A DNA stretch of 64,000 bases from CAVTZP01 sp963739245 (GCA_963739245.1 CAVTZP010000005.1:1-64000), one strand, 5' to 3'; numbered from the stretch's first letter, positions 33,769-42,789 are shown. Made by a program: numbers and translations. The notes: generated by a model from the letters alone, not told the origin.

Positions 33769-33801
33769 TGTCCTCCCTCCCCAAAAGGCGACAAAATACT
33801 G

Positions 33802-33831
33802 TTGACTGAATTAGAACATATGTGCTACTAT
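33802..33831 (+). promoter_or_regulatory. Promoter with LexA-like operator, phage module 2
   Basis: TTGACT (33802-33807), 18-base spacer, TACTAT (33826-33831). AGAACATATGTGCT (33813-33826) fills the spacer. Same design as 28969-28997. Confidence 0.6.
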
Positions 33832-33866
33832 GAGCATCGCACCACTAAGCTTTGGGGATATAGGCT

Positions 33867-34142
33867 ATGTGTTGGGATGAGAGTGGACAGGATTTACTCC
33901 CGGAGTACTGCCACTATAAAGATGACGGGTGCGAACTTGCTGACTCATGTCTTAGCTGTCCTTTTCCTGACTGTATTTATGTTCGGCCCGGGGGTAAACA
34001 GCAATGGCTAAAGGAATTGAGAGACGGGGAGGTATTAAGGCTGTTCACTACCCGGGACAAAGGAGTAAAGGAGCTGGCGTTTATGTTTGGCGTTAGTCGG
34101 CGCACCATCCAGCGGATACTAAAGAGAGCGAAAAATGGATAA
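33867..34142 (+). CDS. Phage-associated helix-turn-helix protein with cysteine cluster
   Basis: The 91-residue protein has an N-terminal Cys-rich part (C2, C15, C22, C28, C31, C36) that may bind metal and a C-terminal helix-turn-helix, KGVKELAFMFGVSRRTIQRIL. It overlaps the portal gene by 8 bases (ATGGATAA). It may be a regulator or a small-terminase-like DNA-binding protein of this module; I cannot choose. Confidence 0.65.
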   Translation: MCWDESGQDLLPEYCHYKDDGCELADSCLSCPFPDCIYVRPGGKQQWLKELRDGEVLRLFTTRDKGVKELAFMFGVSRRTIQRILKRAKNG

Positions 34143-34794
34143 AACTTCTATTTCGGCACAGTTAAACCGTCTTGATATTGACCGGCTCCGGGGATACCGG
34201 GAGCGGCTTGATTTCTACCACGGTCGGCAGTGGGAGGGGAGAGAGAGGTTGGGGGAGAAACGCCTGACCTTCAACTATACCAAGGTCTTCATCGACAAGG
34301 TTACCTCATACCTGATGTCCGGCATTAGCTTTGTCGTGGATGCGGTTGGGGATTCAGACGAGGCTAAAACAAAAGCCCGTAGCGCTGAGGCCGCCCTGCG
34401 CCAGGTCTACGAGGATAATAACCTGGAGCAGCTTGACCTTGAGACCGAGATTGGTTGCGCCATCCTTGGCGATGCCAGCTACAAGGTTATCTGGGACGGG
34501 GAGGCAAAGAAGGTAAGGGTTACCGCCCCTGATGTCCAGGGCATCTATGTCTGGTGGCTGGGTGATGATACCTCAAGGATATGGAGGGTAGCCTCTAAAT
34601 ACAGCCTGACCGCTGAAGAAAGCGAGTTCCTCTATCAGGTAAAGCCCAGGGCTAAGACGGCGACTATTGTTGAGCTGTGGACAGACGCTGAATTTGAGCT
34701 CTACCTGGATGAAGCCCTGGTTGAGAAGAAGCCTAACCCCTACGGTTTTATCCCTTTTGTTATCTACCCCGACAGGATGCTTCAGAACCTATGA
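34135..34794 (+). CDS. Phage portal protein, truncated by a serine-recombinase element
   Basis: The 219-residue frame has the start of an SPP1-type portal: RLDFYHGRQWEG, RLTFNYTKVFIDKVTSYLM, and PNPYGFIPFVIYP near the end. Full portals of this type have more than 400 residues; here similarity stops near 34770, where the recombinase gene coming from the other strand begins, and the last few residues are junction sequence. No rest of the gene is seen nearby. Confidence 0.75.
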   Translation: MDKTSISAQLNRLDIDRLRGYRERLDFYHGRQWEGRERLGEKRLTFNYTKVFIDKVTSYLMSGISFVVDAVGDSDEAKTKARSAEAALRQVYEDNNLEQLDLETEIGCAILGDASYKVIWDGEAKKVRVTAPDVQGIYVWWLGDDTSRIWRVASKYSLTAEESEFLYQVKPRAKTATIVELWTDAEFELYLDEALVEKKPNPYGFIPFVIYPDRMLQNL

Positions 34795-36889
34795 GGTCAT
34801 TCTCCCCCAGGTGCCAGAGAGGTACAGCCTTCTGCTTTAGTCGCGGTCGACTCAGATTCTTCGTTCGGATACGACAGGCGACACCAGCCAGACTTCGTCC
34901 CAGTTTGATAGCAATATCGGCCAGGGCATCACCACGATTGTAAAGCTCAAGTAGTCTGGCATCTTCCTCCCGAGTCCAGGGACGCCAGACCTTAGCAGGG
35001 TGATGGACTCGCTGTCGCCTGACACCTAAGCGGCGTGCCAGCAGCTGAATGCCCTTCCATGTCCTGTTAGGTAGTATAGCTTCGACCTCACGTCTAGGAG
35101 CAGAGGGCCATAGGGCTCGCAGGATTTCCTTTTCTTCAGAGGTCCAAGCCTTCTCCTTCCCGCTATTGCTCTCGGGCCTCTCTATCACTATGCTTTGCCG
35201 GAGACCTACCTTCCAGATGATAGTTGCTTCCACAAGCTTATTGCTCGGGCGCACCTCTACACGTTCCAGGAATAGCCGCAGTAGCCGGTTACGAACAATA
35301 GGGGAGTAACGCTCCCAATCAGACCTTATCCGAGCTAAAAGGTTACGAACAAGGTGAATGTTCATGGGAGCATTCACCTTGGGCGCAGGTTGAGCACGAA
35401 GTTGCTCCAGTTGGGCTTGTGTCTCCTTGATCAGGCTCCAGTAGGTTTCCTCCCGATCAGGGTCATTAGAGCCAAGGTAGCTTTTAAGTTGCCTGATTTG
35501 CTGCTCAAGCTCGGCTTCCTGGCGTCGCCGGTAGCTCTCTTGGGCTTTACCCGCATCATATTCTGCCTCCAGTTTGGTCATCACCTCGTCTGCATACGGG
35601 GTAAAATCAAGCTGTCCAAGCACAACCTCAAGAAGTGGTATGTCCAATACGTGGTGGCTTATGTCCATGCAGATTGCCCCCTGTCCGAGAGCGTAATCGC
35701 GATTACACACATAGGTCCCGTCATTGGAGTGACCTGAGATACGATGTGGGGCAGGATGGTTATAGCACCATAGGAGATTGCTGAAAGGAAGTGGTTCAAA
35801 TTCAACCGCCTTCCCTTTCGGTTTTCTCTCTGTTGCTGCTACCTCGTAAGCTTGCCAGAAGAGGCCTTCACTCACAATGTGGTCGTGATTATCAACTATT
35901 ACCGGTTGATTACTGAAGCTCCACACTCCGATGAGAGCAGGATTCTGGGCTAGACCGCTTATCAACGCCGGTGTGATGACATAGCCTGAAGCTGTTTTGT
36001 GACAGGACCTGAGTTCGGTGCGGGTCACCATGTAGCTTAGCTCCGGCGGAAAGTAAGGAAAGACGATATTTTGCTCCTTAAGGGCTTGAGCCGCCTTCAT
36101 AGGGCTGCGCAGATCGACCAGGTGCTTTAGCACAATATTGACTATCTCAGCATGAGGTAGATACGCCTTCCACTTGCCGAAGATATAGCGTCCGTCCGGG
36201 CGCTGTTCTTCAATCTCTATGACGAACCCGGCGACCACCGGACTACCAACATGTCTTCCTTCTCTGGCCTTGCTATTGCGCCGTCGCTGTAGCCTCTTTC
36301 CCATGACCTTTAACTCCTGGGCGGCATCTTCCAATTCCTCATGCAAATACTCCCAGTCTCGCTCCACGGCAGGATTCCAGATCCCATCCGGAGTGCGCAC
36401 CCGGCATTGTTGTTCTTTAAGTAGCTTGAGTACTTGGTGGGAGATAATCCGGTTCTGGTCACGCGACAAGCGGCTCATGCCTTCGGTCAGGTAGAGACAA
36501 CCTACTTCGTTGGCTTCTAGTCGGCTACGCAAGTTAGCTAGACCCGGACGCTTGTCCTCAGATAGTTGGCCGGATATTCCCAGATCACGGCAGTCAACGA
36601 TGACTTCGCCATCTTCCCATACCAGGATCGCCGTGGGCAATCTCTGCCAGATCGCTTGAATACGGCGTTCTACCTCTTCCTGAGGAAGTATAGTAACATA
36701 GCCATCGCTTCGCGCTAGCGCTACTAAGTGGGCGATTTCCTTAATTGACTGCTCACTTTCGTGTATTTGGTCCGTACTCGACACCCGCCCATAGACGAAA
36801 GCGTGGCGAAACGGTAAGCGCCGCAGGTCCTCTTCAGTAGGTGACTGGCGGAATCTCCGCCGGTGTTCTACAACTTCCTGAAGATTCAT
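34760..36889 (-). CDS. Large serine recombinase with two C-terminal Myb/SANT-like repeats
   Basis: The 709-residue protein starts at ATG 36889 (GGAGG upstream, ATGA overlap with the preceding gene). Resolvase domain: FVYGRVSSTDQ with probable catalytic S37 and R35, DLGISGQLSEDKRPGL, and LYLTEGMSRLSRD. Then the recombinase domain, a zinc-ribbon-like region (LLWCYNHP..., YVCNRDY, AICMD), a coiled coil around 460-510, and at about 581-622 and 637-678 two Trp-rich segments (AWTSEEKEILRALW, PWTREEDARLLELY) like Myb/SANT DNA-binding repeats. The last 10 or so residues and the stop are encoded by the interrupted portal gene, so the insertion point is near 34770. It is the presumed integrase of the element. 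Confidence 0.9.
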   Translation of the reverse strand: MNLQEVVEHRRRFRQSPTEEDLRRLPFRHAFVYGRVSSTDQIHESEQSIKEIAHLVALARSDGYVTILPQEEVERRIQAIWQRLPTAILVWEDGEVIVDCRDLGISGQLSEDKRPGLANLRSRLEANEVGCLYLTEGMSRLSRDQNRIISHQVLKLLKEQQCRVRTPDGIWNPAVERDWEYLHEELEDAAQELKVMGKRLQRRRNSKAREGRHVGSPVVAGFVIEIEEQRPDGRYIFGKWKAYLPHAEIVNIVLKHLVDLRSPMKAAQALKEQNIVFPYFPPELSYMVTRTELRSCHKTASGYVITPALISGLAQNPALIGVWSFSNQPVIVDNHDHIVSEGLFWQAYEVAATERKPKGKAVEFEPLPFSNLLWCYNHPAPHRISGHSNDGTYVCNRDYALGQGAICMDISHHVLDIPLLEVVLGQLDFTPYADEVMTKLEAEYDAGKAQESYRRRQEAELEQQIRQLKSYLGSNDPDREETYWSLIKETQAQLEQLRAQPAPKVNAPMNIHLVRNLLARIRSDWERYSPIVRNRLLRLFLERVEVRPSNKLVEATIIWKVGLRQSIVIERPESNSGKEKAWTSEEKEILRALWPSAPRREVEAILPNRTWKGIQLLARRLGVRRQRVHHPAKVWRPWTREEDARLLELYNRGDALADIAIKLGRSLAGVACRIRTKNLSRPRLKQKAVPLWHLGENDLIGSEASCRGR

Positions 36890-37605
36890 GCTATCTCCTC
36901 CCTGGTATTTTGCCGGTCGATTCCGGCATTCGAAGATACGACCTTTTCTTTTACACTTCCAATAAGCAATACCAGGCAATTAATGAGAGCTTCCCTGCTC
37001 TTTTTATCCAGGTAAATACCATCATAACCGAGCTTAAGCATAAGCCGACCGGCCAGCTCTACTGCTACCGTCCCCAGCACCTTGTCCTTCAGAATAACCT
37101 GGTCAACAGCGACCAGTATTTCCTCGTCACGACGGCAGAAGGTTTCACCATAAGCCACTATAAGGGCTTCAGGGATGGGGTCCACCATCAACACCTGCGC
37201 TAGCCTGTTACCAAGATCTGTAAACCTACTCGCCGCCATTATCGGTATTGCTCGCAGTAACCTGCCCACTCTGCCGGGGGTCGAATTTGCAGCCAGACTG
37301 TTGCCTACCTCTTGCAGGATTTCGTTGGCAGCGGTAGCTATGTCCGTGACTCGCCAGCGCTCTCCTTCATAGCTCAATGCATCAACCACTTCGTCGCTAT
37401 CGAGAAAAGACGAGAGTTGCGAGAGACGGTTTCCGTCTTCAGTAGGACTAATGCCCAGGGCGTTGAGGAAGGTGGTTTCATCACCAAGCCAGGCAATCTC
37501 TTCTACCATCTTCGGCGGCACCAGCGTTTCAGCTAGCCCCCAAACTCGGGTGCCCAGTATAACACTTCTCGCCAGCAGATCGCGAAAATCATCAGGGCCC
37601 GTCAT
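36886..37605 (-). CDS. Unknown protein coupled to the serine recombinase
   Basis: I take ATG 37605 (MTGPDDFRDLLARSVILG) because it overlaps the stop of the AbrB-like gene as ATGA, giving 239 residues; a longer version to 37683 is possible but would overlap far into that gene. The protein is helical, mildly acidic, and has no motif I recognise. Its end overlaps the recombinase start by 4 bases, so the three genes are translated together. It may be a recombination directionality or accessory factor; that is a guess from position. Confidence 0.65.
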   Translation of the reverse strand: MTGPDDFRDLLARSVILGTRVWGLAETLVPPKMVEEIAWLGDETTFLNALGISPTEDGNRLSQLSSFLDSDEVVDALSYEGERWRVTDIATAANEILQEVGNSLAANSTPGRVGRLLRAIPIMAASRFTDLGNRLAQVLMVDPIPEALIVAYGETFCRRDEEILVAVDQVILKDKVLGTVAVELAGRLMLKLGYDGIYLDKKSREALINCLVLLIGSVKEKVVSSNAGIDRQNTREEIA

Positions 37606-38015
37606 TTCTGCGTTCCCTCTTTGGTTACCTCTTCTACGGAGCCTAACCCCAGCAATCGGAGGAACACGGGCAGATTGCGCCACAGGTTGTGCAGAAAAAG
37701 GTCAGTCGTTTCTTTATTCTCGCCGGAGAACTCAAGATGGATAGCCAAAGCATCTGCGTCCATAGTTACTGTTGCCTGAATGCCCCTCATCGTCTTAGAA
37801 TATGCCTCCACCATCTCCTCTGGGATTGTCTCAACCCTGACTGATCCTTTGGGTTCAATCTTTACCGCTCCTTCCTGAAAAGTGAAGCGCACTTCGTCGC
37901 CCTTCTTCAGGTTCCACTGCTCTACTACCTCGTTTGGAACGCTGACAACTAGGCTACCGCCCATCTTCATGAGCCGTCTGTCTACTGAAATCTGCTGTTT
38001 CTTTTCTTCTGCCAT
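37602..38015 (-). CDS. AbrB/MazE/SpoVT-domain DNA-binding protein
   Basis: The 137-residue protein has an N-terminal swapped-hairpin domain (about 12-55): RRLMKMGGSLVVSVPNEVVE and LKKGDEVRFTFQEGAVKIEP. The C-terminal 80 residues are helical and of unknown role. It is first in the operon with the recombinase. A perfect inverted repeat overlies its promoter and start codon, which suggests that it represses the operon. Confidence 0.82.
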   Translation of the reverse strand: MAEEKKQQISVDRRLMKMGGSLVVSVPNEVVEQWNLKKGDEVRFTFQEGAVKIEPKGSVRVETIPEEMVEAYSKTMRGIQATVTMDADALAIHLEFSGENKETTDLFLHNLWRNLPVFLRLLGLGSVEEVTKEGTQK

Positions 38016-38058
38016 TTGTCTATATTTATAGTATAGACAAACTAACCGGCATTGTCAA
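38015..38058 (-). promoter_or_regulatory. Promoter and operator of the AbrB-recombinase operon
   Basis: On the minus strand TTGACA (38058-38053), 17-base spacer and TATACT (38035-38030). A perfect inverted repeat, TTTGTCTATA and TATAGACAAA with a 7-base loop (38015-38041), covers the -10 box and start region. The predicted start of transcription is only about 8 bases before ATG 38015 and no ribosome-binding site is present, so the message is nearly leaderless. Confidence 0.7.
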
Positions 38059-38446
38059 GAGGCTGGATAAAACCGGCTTAAGTCGCCCCTCTATTCTATG
38101 CTATCAATACTATCTATGTGCGTAGCACTATTAGGTGGGGCGCACTGCCAGTGCTGTGCTAATGTCTCTGACCAACTACCCCCGGATGGCCCCCCTCCCC
38201 CCCTCTTATCTATCTCACTATTCTACACTTTCTTCACTACAGCCCTTCCTCGGTGGAAGTCGCATAACTGTTGTTAGCCTGCATGAAATACCTTGGTGAC
38301 ATACTATTCTTACTAAGATCTAATTGGCAGTGGGTTTCGCTTATCCTGTAACCCAAAAAGATGGAATGTGCAATTGGTTAGATTATCCTCTTGTAGCATG
38401 TGGCACCGTGGGCTCTATAAACCTACAATAGGATACGCTATATCCG
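38059..38446. other. Spacer without recognisable gene
   Basis: Between the recombinase operon promoter and the zinc-ribbon protein gene I see no open frame of substance, RNA or clear repeat. A C-run (about 38196-38208) is the only compositional oddity. Confidence 0.4.
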
Positions 38447-39961
38447 TCACCTGAGTTCTCGGTCAACGAATTCTGCCAGTGAAAGGATTCCTACGTCTTT
38501 ATATTGACTAACCAGCGGGATGTGTTTTGTGACCAAGTACGATCGAACTTCATAAGCACCCAAATCACTCCCTGGTTTTAGATATTGCTTGAACAATCCA
38601 AGATTCTTTTTCAGATAATCCACTCTCAGGATATGTCGCTCAGCTTCATACTGCAGGCCTTGCCCTGGCTCCAGCAACTCTTGTTGAATTAACGTGGATG
38701 CCGAGATCGAGGAAGGTGAGATGTCGCGGAATTTGGCATCTATCACAAGTATTCGCTTTTTGCTTTCGGAGATACCGAGAACATCGTAGTCGTATTTTGC
38801 TTTCACGGCAGATTCGGGGCCCGTGTATCCATACTTGCGCAGCTCACTGCGAACCTTCCCTTCGAACACATCGGCCGCCTTTTTCTTCATCTCGGCAATA
38901 TCGTCGTTACCTCCATTGCGTCTGTTAGCCTCGATGAATTGACCGTGCAGATGAATAGCGAAGTATAGCAGCGTCATACGGTCTGCTATGATCTTATCTC
39001 CGATAGATAGCATTATGGGGACTTTCTGGTCGTTCGTAACGTACTCCGCCAGGAACTGGTCAAATGTTCGCCCCTCAGCATAAGGCCCGTACTTCGCGAA
39101 ATGTCGGGCCATATTCTGCTTTGGTATTAGGAAAGTCTCTCCCGGCTTCAAGCTATAGAGCAGCCCCATGATGACTGGTATATCAAGCCTCGCTGGTGCA
39201 TATCGGTATTGCAGGGAAGTTCTGTAGTACAAGGAGAAGCCATAACGCAGTGTTATGATGTAAGGCCAAAGCGAGTCAAAGAAATTTGACATGTCCACAC
39301 CCGGCCCAAGTTCAACGTCCTTGATAACGAGCTCGTCGACGTCTTTGAACTTGAAAAGGTCAGACTCATTAACCAGGTCACCTGAAGATGCCAATCCATA
39401 TACCCTGAACATATCGTGGACAGGCTCTAAATACTTCATCATCAGCACGCTCATCCGACCGTCGGGATAGCGAACTATCTTGTGTCGGCCATTCTCGACA
39501 TCCTCAATGAAGTTGAGGTGTTCGGTACGTCTGTAGTTCATGGCCACAACCGATTCGAAAGTCGACTCGGATTTGTCCGAACCCCGAGGCGGGTGTAGGT
39601 TCATCAGAATCAGCAGATCGCCTATGGCGTGCCACATCGGGATCGACGGCATTACTCGTTTGTTAACGGCGCTCTCGATCAGCTCCCTGCGAATATTGTA
39701 GACGTACAGAGCTAGCGCCTCATGGACACATGCTTCGATTGATGCAACTAACTTGGTTTCCTCCTCCTTCAATTCGGCATGCAAAAATGGTGATGACTCT
39801 GCGGACGGATCCATGACTACCATATTGTGCGCGCAGTCCAGGCACGTTGGATTGATACAGAATTTGCGGGACTTATCATTGATGTCACAGTAGATGAGAT
39901 TACCGCAAGCGGTACACAAGTAGTCTGATTTGTAGTCCGTGAGCCGGAAAGTCACATCCAT
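38447..39961 (-). CDS. Zinc-ribbon protein with C-terminal PD-(D/E)XK-like nuclease motif
   Basis: The 504-residue protein begins with a probable zinc ribbon (C16, C19 in YLCTACGNLIYC, then CINPTCLDC at about 35-43). The middle is unassigned. Near the C-terminus YDYDVLGISESKKRILVIDAKF fits the D...(D/E)xK core of restriction-like nucleases, preceded by FEGKVRSELRKYGY. It stands alone between the recombinase operon and a methyltransferase. It may be element cargo, perhaps a defence or DNA-processing nuclease; I know no family with this layout. Confidence 0.6.
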   Translation of the reverse strand: MDVTFRLTDYKSDYLCTACGNLIYCDINDKSRKFCINPTCLDCAHNMVVMDPSAESSPFLHAELKEEETKLVASIEACVHEALALYVYNIRRELIESAVNKRVMPSIPMWHAIGDLLILMNLHPPRGSDKSESTFESVVAMNYRRTEHLNFIEDVENGRHKIVRYPDGRMSVLMMKYLEPVHDMFRVYGLASSGDLVNESDLFKFKDVDELVIKDVELGPGVDMSNFFDSLWPYIITLRYGFSLYYRTSLQYRYAPARLDIPVIMGLLYSLKPGETFLIPKQNMARHFAKYGPYAEGRTFDQFLAEYVTNDQKVPIMLSIGDKIIADRMTLLYFAIHLHGQFIEANRRNGGNDDIAEMKKKAADVFEGKVRSELRKYGYTGPESAVKAKYDYDVLGISESKKRILVIDAKFRDISPSSISASTLIQQELLEPGQGLQYEAERHILRVDYLKKNLGLFKQYLKPGSDLGAYEVRSYLVTKHIPLVSQYKDVGILSLAEFVDRELR

Positions 39962-40259
39962 ATGAGGACTATTCTACTCGTAAGAGCTAAAAAAGGCGAG
40001 TTATGTTGTATTCGAACCTCTCAAACGGTTAATCCGGTTGAAATACCCCGGCACCAAACTCTCGTCTAGATACGATTTCGCGATTCATTCAATCGTTCCA
40101 TACGTTCGTTCACCGCGCAATCGGATTCTACTGCAGCGGTGGGTTAACAAAACTGACAATTGTTAAGTCCAAGCGCCTATTGAGTCTCGTTGCCTCACTT
40201 GCTACAGAGGAGCCATTAGCATAAAATGAAGGCACCAGGACAATGCTCAGGGGAATACA
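39962..40259. other. Divergent intergenic region
   Basis: About 300 bases between the divergent zinc-ribbon and methyltransferase genes. I see no RNA gene or repeat; AGGGG at about 40250 is the ribosome-binding site of the rightward gene. Confidence 0.4.
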
Positions 40260-40949
40260 GTGGCCGGCATAATTCAAACTATAAAACAACTCCGCTCAGA
40301 AGGAATCGAGGGCTACTTCGCTATTAAATATGCTGAGTTTGCTAAAGATACGCCTATTATGCAAGAGGCCTACGCTAACCTCGCTGATCGGGTGATGGCT
40401 GTAATCAGCGAAGGAACCTTTCTGGAGGTGGGTCCAGGGCCAGCTTTTGTCTCGATTGAGATCGCCCGGCGCACTCCTCGGGCTCAGATTGTTGGCCTCG
40501 ATATCTCAGAAACGATGATCGGCATCGGCAGGGGAAACGTTGCCGAGGCTGGCCTTTCGGAGCGGATTACATTTCGACATGGTGACGCTACCAAGATGCC
40601 GTTTGGCGATGCGGAATTTGGTTTCGTCGTTTCAAGCGGGTCGCTCCACCACTGGAGCAAGCCCGTCGAGGTATTTGAAGAGATTTACCGTGTTTTGAAG
40701 CCAGGTCATCCAGCTCTTGTTTACGACGTGCGGAAGGATGCGCCAAAGGACAAGGTAGATGAATTCTCCTGCCATATCAAGTCCCGGTTTATGCGCTGGG
40801 GTCTGAGGCATTCAGTGAGTGAGTCGTATACACGGCAAGATATTGAGGAGCTTCTCAGTCGAACTCGTTTCAAGAAACCAGAGCGGATTGAGTTGGATGA
40901 TCTCGGCATGTTCATTTGGTTGCGGAGGCTCGCTAGTCCAGTGAGTTGA
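40260..40949 (+). CDS. Class I SAM-dependent methyltransferase
   Basis: The 229-residue protein starts at GTG 40260 after AGGGG. It has FLEVGPGPAFVSIEIA (motif I, with a GPGPA variant), VGLDISETMIGI, DATKMPFGDAEFGFVVSSGS and LHHW, the UbiE-like set also seen at 8144. Substrate unknown. It stands alone between two leftward genes. Confidence 0.8.
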   Translation: MAGIIQTIKQLRSEGIEGYFAIKYAEFAKDTPIMQEAYANLADRVMAVISEGTFLEVGPGPAFVSIEIARRTPRAQIVGLDISETMIGIGRGNVAEAGLSERITFRHGDATKMPFGDAEFGFVVSSGSLHHWSKPVEVFEEIYRVLKPGHPALVYDVRKDAPKDKVDEFSCHIKSRFMRWGLRHSVSESYTRQDIEELLSRTRFKKPERIELDDLGMFIWLRRLASPVS

Positions 40950-41116
40950 CAATCTCCGCTCACTCCAGTGCATCATACAAGTAACAAACACTCAGATTGT
41001 GCAACAGGCTGGCGAAAATTGTAGCGCCAACACGTGATAGGCCGGAAACTGCAATTCTTGAGTGTAACGTCTTAATAGGAGTTTTCTCGGTCTACCGATA
41101 AGGGGGGCTCCTAGTG

Positions 41117-41914
41117 TTACTGCGCTGTCCAGCCTCCATCCGTTACGTAGGTGGCACCGGTGATGAAGCTGGATGCATCAGACGCTAGAAGAACCGCTAA
41201 TCCTTTTAGTTCTTCAGGTTGTCCGAACCTCTTCATAGGGGTCAACGCTAGTACCTTTTCTGCCCATGCCTGAGCCTCCGCCTCGGTTTTTTCTTCCACA
41301 TCACCAAGCTTGGTTCCTGCGTAGAAACCGGGAGCAATCGCATTTACTCTAATGTTATCAGGCCCATATTGTACCGCCGCTGTTTTGGTAAGACCAATTA
41401 CTCCGTGTTTGGAAGCAGTGTAGTGCTGTATGGCTAGAATATCTGGATCAGCTGCTATCAATCCCAGTATCGAAGCTATGTTGATGATTGAGCCACTTTT
41501 CTGCCGAAGCATCAATTTTATACCTTCTTGCATGCACAGAAAAACGCCGGTCAAGTTTACACCAATGACTTTGTTCCAGTCCTCTAGCCGCATTTCATGG
41601 ATTTTTACTCCTTTGGTGGCGATTCCAGCATTATTGAACAGGACATCTAGCTTTCTGAACTCTTGGTCAACCTTTCGGAACAATGCTTTTACTTCATCTT
41701 GTTTTGACACGTCTGCTTTAACAACTAATGTCTTTACCCCGTATTTGGCAATTATGCCTGCTGTCTCTTTTGCCCAAGCCTCATTTATATCCGAGCAAAC
41801 TACATCACTACCGTGTTCCGCCATAGCCTCACAAAAAACTCGGCCAAGCCCACTTCCGGCACCAGTAACCAAGGATACTTTCCCTGTCAAGTCAAATAGA
41901 TTGGCCTCGGCCAT
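41117..41914 (-). CDS. Short-chain dehydrogenase/reductase
   Basis: The 265-residue protein is a classical SDR: TGAGSGLG nucleotide loop near 17-24, NNAG, NIAS with the catalytic serine, YTASK with catalytic Tyr/Lys, and a C-terminal SDASSFITGATYVTDGGW. An aspartate (CSDIN) after beta-2 suggests NAD(H). It is the last gene of a leftward set with a second SDR and a Liv-type transporter, so the pair may oxidise the imported compound. Confidence 0.9.
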   Translation of the reverse strand: MAEANLFDLTGKVSLVTGAGSGLGRVFCEAMAEHGSDVVCSDINEAWAKETAGIIAKYGVKTLVVKADVSKQDEVKALFRKVDQEFRKLDVLFNNAGIATKGVKIHEMRLEDWNKVIGVNLTGVFLCMQEGIKLMLRQKSGSIINIASILGLIAADPDILAIQHYTASKHGVIGLTKTAAVQYGPDNIRVNAIAPGFYAGTKLGDVEEKTEAEAQAWAEKVLALTPMKRFGQPEELKGLAVLLASDASSFITGATYVTDGGWTAQ

Positions 41915-41970
41915 TGTCTACCTCCTTATCGACGACTTTGCTAAAGCCTCAGAGTACTGTCTGCTTTCAT

Positions 41971-42726
41971 TTAGTGCAGGTATTCGCCAGCGTTAACGGC
42001 CAGTGTTTGTCCGGTAATCACGTCAGCTTCATCGGAAGCAAGAAAGACCACTGCCCCAGCTATGTCTTCCGGTTTTGTACTTTTCTTGAGAAGTTGGTTA
42101 GTCTCCACTGTTTGTTTTGCATCTTCTTCGGAGAACACCGTCTGCATCGCCTCGGTCATGACCAGCCCAGGTGCCACCGCATTTACATTGATATTGAATT
42201 CACCCAGCGTGGTTGCCAGGCCACGGGTCATCGTAATAACACTGCCCTTGGAGGTACTATAGTGGAGGAAGAATGGTAAGCCAGTGAAAGCGGTGGTTGA
42301 AGTAATATTAACAATTTTACCCTTACCCTGTTTTTTCATGTAGGGAATAACGGCTTTACAGCAAAGGAATACGCCTTTAATATTGACTGCCAGAATCCTG
42401 TCCCAGTCTTCCGCCATTAGCTGTTCCGGCGGTTTCATAAAATCCTTACCACCAACAATACCAGCATTGTTGACGAGAATGTCTATCCGGTCAAAACGCT
42501 GGACCGTCTTTTTTGCCATCTCGGCGGTATCTTTTTCACTGGTAACATCAGTTTTTAGAACCAGCACCTCCCCACCGATAGCTTCTATCTCTTTGGCAAC
42601 CGGTTCACAGTCAAGGATATCACAGATGGTTAATTTGGCTCCTTCCCTAGCGAAACGTAAGGCAAATACCCGGCCCAAACCTCGGGCACTTCCGGTGATA
42701 ATGGCCACTTTGTCCTTTAACCGCAT
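41971..42726 (-). CDS. Short-chain dehydrogenase/reductase
   Basis: I start at ATG 42726 (MRLKDKVAIITGSARGLG), which follows GGAGG by 8 bases; an earlier start at 42750 contains that site. The 251-residue protein has TGSARGLG, NNAG, NITST, YSTSK and an end of the form ITGQTLAVNAG. The aspartate in ICDILD again suggests NAD(H). It is paralogous in layout to the next SDR, 56 bases on, but not a recent duplicate. Confidence 0.9.
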   Translation of the reverse strand: MRLKDKVAIITGSARGLGRVFALRFAREGAKLTICDILDCEPVAKEIEAIGGEVLVLKTDVTSEKDTAEMAKKTVQRFDRIDILVNNAGIVGGKDFMKPPEQLMAEDWDRILAVNIKGVFLCCKAVIPYMKKQGKGKIVNITSTTAFTGLPFFLHYSTSKGSVITMTRGLATTLGEFNINVNAVAPGLVMTEAMQTVFSEEDAKQTVETNQLLKKSTKPEDIAGAVVFLASDEADVITGQTLAVNAGEYLH

Positions 42727-42789
42727 ATTTTTACCTCCTTCACTATTCAAAGTATTATTTGTATAGCTTCAGCTATACAAATACCCAGA

